NCBI GenBank assembly: GCA_946540705.1
Contig: CAMNJD010000352.1
Span: 1 to 7,020 of the forward strand
Direction of reading: 5' to 3'
Length of the DNA stretch: 7,020 bases
Source: an uncultured Ruminococcus sp.
GTDB taxonomy: Bacteria > Bacillota > Clostridia > Oscillospirales > Ruminococcaceae
The position numbers and the translations under genes are program-made. Every line of letters starts with the position of its first letter. Within the stretch, counting starts at the first letter, position 1. A model generated the notes under the pieces. It was not told the origin of the DNA. It was given only the letters and a program-made list of their open reading frames with translations, and did no database searches. Positions 1 through 4,898 of this stretch are shown here, one piece after another.

Positions 1-69
1 CTGCGGAGCGCGACGAGGGGCGCTGCCCCTCGACCCCGCAAGCCTTTGAAAAGGCTTGAGCGAAACTTT
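1..69 (-). repeat. Intergenic double-hairpin repeat, copy A
   Basis: Read on the minus strand, this begins with AAAGTTT (69-63) and continues into two tandem perfect hairpins. The first has 9-bp arms at 39-47 and 50-58. The second has 8-bp arms at 14-21 and 25-32 with a 3-base loop. Its order of blocks (AAAGTTT, a TC-AGC block, TTTTCAAA, then GGGTCGAGGG) recurs in the opposite orientation at 6975-7020, which shows this is a repeat family and not a one-off structure. The copy probably continues beyond base 1. Comparable GC-rich stem-loop repeats are scattered between genes in many Clostridia; that this one is genome-wide is inference. It lacks a T-run, so I do not call it a terminator. Confidence 0.7.
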
Positions 70-138
70 TGATATGGGTGCGGAAAAGATATTTGTGTTA
101 ACAAGAATTTGCCGACCACCTAAAAAGTTACATACCCC

Positions 139-169
139 AAAAATCCTGCGCATCTATTCTTCAGGATTT
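139..169 (-). terminator. Weak second terminator-like hairpin
   Basis: Perfect 8-bp arms at 141-148 and 162-169 enclose a 13-base loop. On the minus strand the descending arm runs into TTTTT (143-139) and then GGGG. It lies about 60 bases past the stop codon of the minus-strand membrane-protein gene and could back up the hairpin at 181-221. The T-run partly overlaps the stem, so the call is tentative. Confidence 0.35.
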
Positions 170-180
170 CATTGGTACAT

Positions 181-221
181 CAATAGAAAGCGGAGCCTTT
201 GCCGAACGGCAAGTGCCCCGC
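181..221 (-). terminator. Probable Rho-independent terminator of the membrane-protein gene
   Basis: Just past the stop codon at 230-232, the minus strand can form a long hairpin. Bases 215-221 pair with 190-196 (one G-U on this strand), and after two mismatches 207-212 pair with 199-204 over a tight loop. The hairpin is followed by TTTCTATTG (189-181). The wobble pair exists only on the minus strand; on the plus strand it would be an A-C mismatch, which supports the orientation. The U-rich tail is imperfect. Confidence 0.6.
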
Positions 222-229
222 CTGATGCG

Positions 230-676
230 CTATGTGTCCTGTTTGGGATCCTTCTGCTCCGGTTCGCCGGATTCTGCGGGCTGTCCGTTCTGTTCCGGCT
301 CGCCGCGGTGCTTCTTTCTGCTGAATTTCGCACGGAGCTTTGCAAATTCCAGCTTGGTCACCTCATGCACCTCCCGGCGTTTCTTCTTGATCTTTGCGAG
401 TGTGCGGGTATCATCCGGGAAGAGCCGCTGAAGCAGCCAGATCGCGATGATAAAGGTCACGAGCTTTTCCGGCGTCCCCGGCAGCCAGAGCATGCCCATC
501 CAGAAGGCGCCGATGCGGTACATCCACTTGATGTGGAAATACATGCCGAAGCCGAAAAAGCAGTATGACCAGCCGTTTGTGATGAACCATGCAATACCGA
601 CTGAAATGAGCAGATGCGGGTTTGTGACAGCACGCCAGAGGCTTCTGAGCTTATTTTTTGTGTTCTCTTTCATCAT
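230..676 (-). CDS. Small multi-pass membrane protein with charged C-terminal tail, function unknown
   Basis: A 148-residue protein. Residues 1-20 are basic and polar. Residues 22-47 (rich in W, F and G, with the stretch ITNGWSY), 53-66 and 70-86 (KLVTFIIAIWLL) are hydrophobic and suggest about three membrane segments. Residues 87-124 are strongly basic and probably helical (KIKKKRREVHEV), and residues 125-148 are a disordered tail with two GEPEQ units. The combination ITNGWSY, a W-L/F-P-x-TPEK motif and RLFP(D/N)D resembles an uncharacterised small membrane protein family I associate with Firmicutes, but I know no function for it. The start is well set: AAAGGA lies 6 bases before the first of two adjacent ATGs (674-676). 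No promoter is visible between this start and the terminator at 722-749, so expression probably depends on readthrough from the promoters at 845-873 and 930-957. The basic stretch after the last membrane segment suggests a cytoplasmic C terminus. Confidence 0.8.
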   Translation of the reverse strand: MMKENTKNKLRSLWRAVTNPHLLISVGIAWFITNGWSYCFFGFGMYFHIKWMYRIGAFWMGMLWLPGTPEKLVTFIIAIWLLQRLFPDDTRTLAKIKKKRREVHEVTKLEFAKLRAKFSRKKHRGEPEQNGQPAESGEPEQKDPKQDT

Positions 677-721
677 GACATATCCTTTGCTGCGTTGAAT
701 GACAGATAACCAAATGCCGAT

Positions 722-749
722 AAAAAAAGCAGAGCGTTGAAGCTCTGCT
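722..749 (-). terminator. Rho-independent terminator upstream of the membrane-protein gene
   Basis: Perfect 8-bp arms at 742-749 and 728-735 with a 6-base loop are followed on the minus strand by a run of seven T (728-722, the first being part of the stem). The plus strand has no T-run after the hairpin, so the direction is clear. It lies 46 bases before the start codon of the gene at 230-676, which makes it an end point for a small RNA, an attenuator, or both. Confidence 0.85.
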
Positions 750-811
750 GCGGAAATAAAATGAGGTCAAATCAAAATGTGTAGAACAAAAGAAAGGAGA
801 CAACAAAACGA

Positions 812-837
812 GTGAAAATAACATTACATTATTTCAC
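812..837. other. Imperfect dyad at the small-RNA transcription start
   Basis: GTGAAA (812-817) and TTTCAC (832-837) form an inverted repeat, with three further pairs after a one-base bulge. It begins at the predicted start site of the minus-strand transcript, so it could be an operator that overlaps +1 or a 5' hairpin in the RNA. I cannot assign it to a known regulator: it does not match the Rex or NrdR consensus well. Confidence 0.4.
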
Positions 838-844
838 CGCTTTT

Positions 845-873
845 ATTATACACCAAACCGGCCGAACAGTCAA
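845..873 (-). promoter_or_regulatory. Strong sigma-A promoter P2 for the minus-strand RNA
   Basis: On the minus strand, TTGACT (873-868), a 17-base spacer and a perfect TATAAT (850-845). Start is expected near 838-841. It is preceded by A-tracts at 877-920 that could act as an UP element. This is the best promoter of the divergent region. Confidence 0.85.
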
Positions 874-876
874 CCG

Positions 877-920
877 TTTTTTCATTTTTTCGGGTTTTTT
901 GAAAAATTTTCGTGATTTTT
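877..920 (-). promoter_or_regulatory. Roughly phased A-tracts, possible UP element
   Basis: Five A/T tracts, read as A-runs on the minus strand, lie at 916-920, 902-910, 895-900, 885-890 and 877-882. Their centres are 8 to 12 bases apart, close to one helical turn, and the last ends 3 bases before the -35 of P2. Such tracts bend DNA and can bind the RNA polymerase alpha C-terminal domain. The pattern is seen directly; the role is inferred. Confidence 0.5.
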
Positions 921-929
921 ACCAGATTT

Positions 930-957
930 ATTCTATCATTTTTTACGAATTTGTCAA
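930..957 (-). promoter_or_regulatory. Upstream sigma-A promoter P1, minus strand
   Basis: On the minus strand, a perfect TTGACA (957-952), a 16-base spacer and TAGAAT (935-930). Start is expected near 923, giving a leader about 85 bases longer than that from P2. It may supply a second transcript through the same terminator. The 16-base spacer makes it probably weaker than P2. Confidence 0.65.
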
Positions 958-1026
958 GACAAACAAGAGAAAGGCGCGATGCTGCCGCCCGGTTCGTGTA
1001 AATCTATCGAAATTTGGGGAAACTGC

Positions 1027-1055
1027 TTTACAATTACGCATATTTGTGGTATAAT
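1027..1055 (+). promoter_or_regulatory. Sigma-A promoter of nifJ
   Basis: TTTACA (1027-1032), a 17-base spacer and TATAAT (1050-1055), with the extended -10 TGG directly before it (1047-1049). Start is expected near 1062. It faces away from the minus-strand promoters; the two nearest -35 boxes are about 70 bases apart. Confidence 0.85.
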
Positions 1056-1061
1056 AGATAA

Positions 1062-1160
1062 GCGAAACTCTGCACCGCTGCAAAAACGGCGTTTTCCCCT
1101 TGTACGGCGCGGAATCTCAGCTCTATACAAATCTACTATTCTAAATGGAGGTACATTCTT
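1062..1160 (+). promoter_or_regulatory. nifJ 5' leader with strong ribosome binding site
   Basis: About 100 untranslated bases. GGAGGT (1147-1152) sits 8 bases before the ATG at 1161 and fixes the start of nifJ. A small hairpin is possible at 1083-1095 (AAAAC, 3-base loop, GTTTT). A longer pairing of TTGTA (1100-1104) with TACAA (1136-1140) is too short to argue from. I see no riboswitch that I recognise and no terminator in the leader. Confidence 0.6.
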
Positions 1161-4100
1161 ATGGCTATCGTTCGTAAGAAGAAGACGATGGACGGCAACA
1201 ATGCTGCTGCATATGTGTCCTACGCCTTCACGGAAGTCGCCGGTATCTATCCGATCACGCCTTCCAGCCCGATGGCAGACTATGTTGACCAGTGGTCGGC
1301 ACAGGGCGTCAAGAACATCTTTGGTACGACCGTTAAGGTCGAGGAGATGCAGTCCGAGGCGGGTGCTGCCGGTACGGTTCACGGCTCCCTGAATGCCGGT
1401 GCGCTGACCACCACCTACACCGCTTCTCAGGGTCTGCTCCTGATGATTCCGAACATGTACAAGATCGCCGGCGAGCTGCTGCCCTGCGTGTTCCATGTAT
1501 CTGCACGCTGCGTCGCATCTCATGCGCTCAACATCTTCGGTGACCACTCCGACGTCTATGCATGTCGTCAGACCGGTTTCGCAATGCTCGCTGAAACCAA
1601 CCCGCAGGAGGTCATGGATCTCGCTGCTGTCGCTCATCTGGCTTCCATTAAGTCCAGAGTGCCGTTCATCAACTTCTTCGACGGCTTCCGCACCTCCCAT
1701 GAGATCCAGAAGATCTCCGTCTGGGATTATGAGGACCTGAAGGAAATGTGCGATATGGATGCTGTCAAGGCATTCCGTCAGCGCGCCCTCAATCCGGAGC
1801 ACCCGGTCATGCGCGGCTCCCACGAGAACGGCGATATCTTCTTCCAGCACCGCGAGGCCTGCAACTCCTACTACAATGCCGTTCCGGCAATCGTCGAGGA
1901 GTACATGGACAAGGTCAATGCAAAGCTCGGCACGGACTATAAGCTGTTCAACTACTACGGCGCTGCGGATGCAGACCGCGTGATCGTTGCGATGGGCTCC
2001 GTCTGCGACGTTGCAGAGGAAGTCATCGACTACCTGAACAAGAAGGGTGAGAAGGTCGGTATCGTCAAGGTTCGCCTGTTCCGTCCGTTCTCTGCTGAAA
2101 AGCTCGTTGAGGCAATTCCTGCTTCTGCAAAGACCATCGCTGTCCTTGACAGAACCAAGGAGCCGGGCTCCCTCGGTGAGCCGCTCTACCTCGATGTTGT
2201 GACCGCTCTGAATGTCACCGGCAGAACCGGTATCAAGGTCATCGGCGGCCGCTACGGTCTGGGCTCCAAGGATACACCGCCTGCATCCATCTTTGCTGTC
2301 TATGCAGAGCTGGCAAAGGCAGAGCCCAAGCAGCAGTTCACCATCGGTATCGTGGACGATGTCACCAACCTCTCGCTCGCAGAGGAGGATGCTCCGAATA
2401 CCGCTGCTGAGGGTACCATCGAGTGCAAGTTCTGGGGCCTCGGCGGCGACGGCACAGTCGGCGCAAACAAGGACTCCATCAAGATCATCGGCGACCATAC
2501 CGACAAGTATGTTCAGGCATACTTCCAGTATGACTCCAAGAAGACCGGCGGTATCACCATCTCGCACCTGCGCTTTGGCGATCAGCCGATCAAGAGCCCG
2601 TACTATATCAACAAGGCAGACTTTGTCGCATGTCACAACCCGTCCTACATCCTCAAGGGCTACAAGATGGTCAACGATGTCAAGCCGGGCGGCGTGTTCC
2701 TCATCAACTGCCAGTGGAAGCCCGAGGAGCTCGATCAGCACCTCAACGCTGACACCAAGCGCTATATCGCGCGGAACAACATTCAGCTCTATCTGGTCAA
2801 CGCAATCGACCTCGCACAGGAGATCGGTCTGGGCAAGCGTACCAACACCATTCTTCAGTCCGCATTCTTCTCCCTTTCCAAGGTTCTGCCGGAGGCTGAG
2901 GCAATCGGCTACATGAAGGAAAAGGCACAGAAGTTCATGAAGAAGGGCATCGAGATCGTTCAGATGAACGAAAAGGCGATCGACGCAGGCGCAAATGCTT
3001 ACGTGAAGGTCGATGTCCCGGCTGAGTGGGCAAATGCTGTTGACAATGCTGCCGAGGCAAAGCTCGAAGGCCCGGAGAAGCTTGTCAAGATGGTTGAAAA
3101 GATCATGAACCCGGTCGGCAAGATGCAGGGCGATTCGCTGAAGGTTTCCGCATTCGTCGATCACGCAGACGGCACCTTCGAGCAGGGCGCATCCGCTTAT
3201 GAGAAGCGCGGCGTCGCTGTGATGGTTCCGGAGTGGAATGCTGAGACATGTGCAAAGTGTAACCGCTGCGCATTCGTCTGCCCGCATGCTACGATCCGTC
3301 CGTTCGCTCTGACTGAGGCAGAGGCTGCGGCAGCTCCGGAGGTCACCAAGTTCGCTCCGAAGCCGATCGTCAAGACCGAGTACAAGTACACCCTCGCAGT
3401 TTCCGCGATGGACTGCATGGGCTGCGGCGTCTGCATCGGCGTCTGCCCGACCAACTCCCTGAAGATGGTTTCCAGAGAATCTCAGGAGCCGCAGCAGGCT
3501 GCATTCGACTACTGTGTCGCAAAGGTCACAGAGAAGCCGGATGTTGCGACCAATGCAACGCTCGTTTCCAGCCAGTACAAGAAGCCGCTGCTTGAGTTCT
3601 CCGGCTCCTGCGCAGGCTGCGCTGAGACTTCCTATGCACGCCTCATCACCCAGCTCTTCGGCAGCAGAATGTACGTTTCCAACGCGACAGGCTGCTCCTC
3701 CATCTGGGGCGGCCCGGCTGCAACCTCTCCGTATACCACCGATGCCGACGGCAGAGGCCCGGCATGGGCAAACTCCCTGTTCGAGGACAACGCTGAGCAC
3801 GGTCTGGGTATGTATCTCGGCCAGAAGGCAATCCGTGAGCGTCTGATCGCAGAGCTCAATGAGGTCATCGCAAACGAGAACGCTTCCGATGCACTGAAGG
3901 CTGCTGCTCAGGCTTACTTCGATACCGCCGAGGACGGCGAGAAGAACGACGCTGCAACCGCTGCGCTGGTCGCTGAGCTCGAAAAGATCGCTGACAAGTG
4001 CGAAAAGAGTGCAGACATCGTTGCCAACAAGCAGTACCTCTCCAAGAAGTCTGTCTGGATCTTCGGCGGCGACGGCTGGGCATATGATATCGGCTTCGGC

Positions 4101-4694
4101 GGTCTGGATCACGTTCTGGCAACCGGCGAGGATGTCAATGTCATGGTCTTCGATACCGAGGTTTACTCCAACACCGGCGGACAGGCTTCCAAGTCCTCCA
4201 ACATCGGTCAGGTCGCACAGTTTGCGGCTGCCGGTAAGGCGATCGCCAAGAAGCGGCTGGCTGACATTGCAATGAGCTACGGCTACATCTATGTCGCACA
4301 GATCGCTATGGGTGCTGACATGAACCAGACCCTGAAGGCAATCAAGGAAGCAGAGTCCTACCACGGCCCGTCCCTCATCATCGGCTATGCACCTTGCGAA
4401 ATGCACTCCATCAAGGGCGGCATGACCAACTGCCAGGCTGAGATGAAGAAGGCTGTTGACTGCGGCTACTGGAACAACTTCCGCTATGATCCGCGTCTGG
4501 CTGCTGAGGGCAAGAACCCGTTCCAGCTCGACTCCAAGGCACCGACTGCTTCGTATCAGGACTTCATCATGGGCGAAGCACGTTACAGCGCACTGACCCG
4601 TTCCTTCCCGGAGCGTGCAAAGGAGCTGTTCGCAAAGGCGGAGGAGACAGCAGAGAACCGTTACGCTTACCTCACCAAGCTCGCAGAAAAGTAA
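1161..4694 (+). CDS. nifJ: Pyruvate:ferredoxin (flavodoxin) oxidoreductase, complete
   Basis: Cytoplasmic enzyme that oxidises pyruvate and CoA to acetyl-CoA and CO2 while reducing ferredoxin, using thiamine diphosphate (TPP) and three [4Fe-4S] clusters. At 1177 residues it is the full one-chain form. The N-terminal pyruvate/TPP domain (about 15-245) has YPITP at 30-34, the TPP-activating Glu in MQSEAGA (E66) and the substrate Arg in SAR (R116). Domain II follows at about 260-410. The gamma-type domain holds GLGGDGTVGANK (426-437), and EKRG is at 681-684. The ferredoxin domain has C697/700/703/707 and C752/755/758/762. The proximal cluster uses C817, C820, C845 and C1079, with the same spacing as the Desulfovibrio africanus enzyme for the first three. 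TPP binding is at GDGWAYD (970-976) to N1004. It appears to lack the C-terminal extension of the D. africanus enzyme. Codon use is extreme: no TTA, CTA or TCA codon, suggesting high expression. No nitrogen-fixation genes are nearby, so a fermentative role is likely. Confidence 0.97.
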   Translation: MAIVRKKKTMDGNNAAAYVSYAFTEVAGIYPITPSSPMADYVDQWSAQGVKNIFGTTVKVEEMQSEAGAAGTVHGSLNAGALTTTYTASQGLLLMIPNMYKIAGELLPCVFHVSARCVASHALNIFGDHSDVYACRQTGFAMLAETNPQEVMDLAAVAHLASIKSRVPFINFFDGFRTSHEIQKISVWDYEDLKEMCDMDAVKAFRQRALNPEHPVMRGSHENGDIFFQHREACNSYYNAVPAIVEEYMDKVNAKLGTDYKLFNYYGAADADRVIVAMGSVCDVAEEVIDYLNKKGEKVGIVKVRLFRPFSAEKLVEAIPASAKTIAVLDRTKEPGSLGEPLYLDVVTALNVTGRTGIKVIGGRYGLGSKDTPPASIFAVYAELAKAEPKQQFTIGIVDDVTNLSLAEEDAPNTAAEGTIECKFWGLGGDGTVGANKDSIKIIGDHTDKYVQAYFQYDSKKTGGITISHLRFGDQPIKSPYYINKADFVACHNPSYILKGYKMVNDVKPGGVFLINCQWKPEELDQHLNADTKRYIARNNIQLYLVNAIDLAQEIGLGKRTNTILQSAFFSLSKVLPEAEAIGYMKEKAQKFMKKGIEIVQMNEKAIDAGANAYVKVDVPAEWANAVDNAAEAKLEGPEKLVKMVEKIMNPVGKMQGDSLKVSAFVDHADGTFEQGASAYEKRGVAVMVPEWNAETCAKCNRCAFVCPHATIRPFALTEAEAAAAPEVTKFAPKPIVKTEYKYTLAVSAMDCMGCGVCIGVCPTNSLKMVSRESQEPQQAAFDYCVAKVTEKPDVATNATLVSSQYKKPLLEFSGSCAGCAETSYARLITQLFGSRMYVSNATGCSSIWGGPAATSPYTTDADGRGPAWANSLFEDNAEHGLGMYLGQKAIRERLIAELNEVIANENASDALKAAAQAYFDTAEDGEKNDAATAALVAELEKIADKCEKSADIVANKQYLSKKSVWIFGGDGWAYDIGFGGLDHVLATGEDVNVMVFDTEVYSNTGGQASKSSNIGQVAQFAAAGKAIAKKRLADIAMSYGYIYVAQIAMGADMNQTLKAIKEAESYHGPSLIIGYAPCEMHSIKGGMTNCQAEMKKAVDCGYWNNFRYDPRLAAEGKNPFQLDSKAPTASYQDFIMGEARYSALTRSFPERAKELFAKAEETAENRYAYLTKLAEK

Positions 4695-4719
4695 TTCTGC
4701 TGACTGCATAAACAATCAG

Positions 4720-4767
4720 AGACACGCCCCGTACAGGACAATGTGCGGGGCGTGTCTTGTGTATTTT
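4720..4767 (+). terminator. Rho-independent terminator of nifJ
   Basis: Twelve perfect pairs between 4720-4731 and 4746-4757, extendable by three weaker pairs into the 14-base loop, followed by TTGTGTATTTTG. It begins 25 bases after the nifJ stop. The tail is T-rich but interrupted. It separates nifJ from the dockerin gene. Confidence 0.8.
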
Positions 4768-4810
4768 GTCCGGTATAATCAACAAAAACAGATGTGCATA
4801 TATGAGATAC

Positions 4811-4839
4811 TTGACAATATTTGCTGTATGTGCTATGAT
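4811..4839 (+). promoter_or_regulatory. Sigma-A promoter of the dockerin-protein gene
   Basis: Perfect TTGACA (4811-4816), a 17-base spacer and TATGAT (4834-4839), preceded by the extended -10 TGC (4831-4833). Start is expected near 4846, giving a leader of about 53 bases. It lies after the nifJ terminator, which supports independent transcription. Confidence 0.85.
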
Positions 4840-4860
4840 AAAGGAAGAAAACAGAATATA

Positions 4861-4891
4861 CCGCCGATCGGGCGGAGCATGAGAAAGGGAG
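4861..4891 (+). promoter_or_regulatory. Leader hairpin and ribosome binding site of the dockerin-protein gene
   Basis: A small GC stem (4861-4865 with 4871-4875, 5-base loop) sits just before AAAGGGAG (4884-4891), which is 7 bases from the ATG at 4899. The ribosome site is strong and unpaired in this fold, so it fixes the start; the hairpin could affect mRNA stability, but no regulatory switch is evident. Confidence 0.6.
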
Positions 4892-4898
4892 AATCGCA

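Larger units (their letters stand above)
722..838 (-). ncRNA. Predicted small RNA or attenuated leader, about 117 nt
   Basis: A consensus sigma-A promoter (845-873) places transcription start near 838-841, and an intrinsic terminator ends at 722, defining a short transcript with no convincing reading frame. Its middle (about 811-764) is U-rich and appears unpaired; it contains TCTCCTTTCT (800-791), nearly the 3' end of 16S rRNA (CCTCCTTTCT), plus ACCTC (769-765). Such a segment could pair with Shine-Dalgarno sites of mRNAs. The 5' end (840-827) can pair, with bulges, with 763-750, directly next to the terminator stem, giving a closed loop that presents the pyrimidine tract. An ATG in the 5' part opens a frame without a ribosome site, so I do not call a leader peptide. 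Alternative: the 5' leader of the membrane-protein gene, regulated by attenuation. I did not recognise a named RNA family. Confidence 0.55.

Noticed and set aside
1..69. Copy A of the repeat as a terminator of an upstream or downstream gene
   Set aside because: The hairpins are strong but have no T-run on either side, and the same structure appears at the other end of the window, so a dispersed repeat explains it better.
56..568. 170-codon plus-strand frame opposite the membrane-protein gene
   Set aside because: It starts inside the intergenic repeat without a ribosome binding site and crosses the terminator hairpins. The opposite strand has clear membrane segments, a ribosome site and a terminator.
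737..828. Possible leader peptide in the minus-strand RNA, beginning at an ATG near 824
   Set aside because: There is no Shine-Dalgarno sequence before it, and the frame has no stop before the terminator. There is no run of a regulatory amino acid of the kind seen in classic attenuators.
812..1054. 80-codon plus-strand frame starting at GTG, with AAGGAG 12 bases upstream
   Set aside because: The spacing is long, and the frame runs through two minus-strand promoters, A-tracts and the nifJ promoter. The protein has no recognisable pattern. The AAGGAG is better explained as the complement of the CTCCTT tract in the minus-strand RNA.
954..4715. 1253-codon open frame antisense to nifJ
   Set aside because: It is codon-aligned with nifJ and open only because nifJ avoids TTA, CTA and TCA. 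The translation is Leu-, Val-, Asp- and Cys-rich with no recognisable domain, as expected of a mirror frame. nifJ matches its family over its full length.
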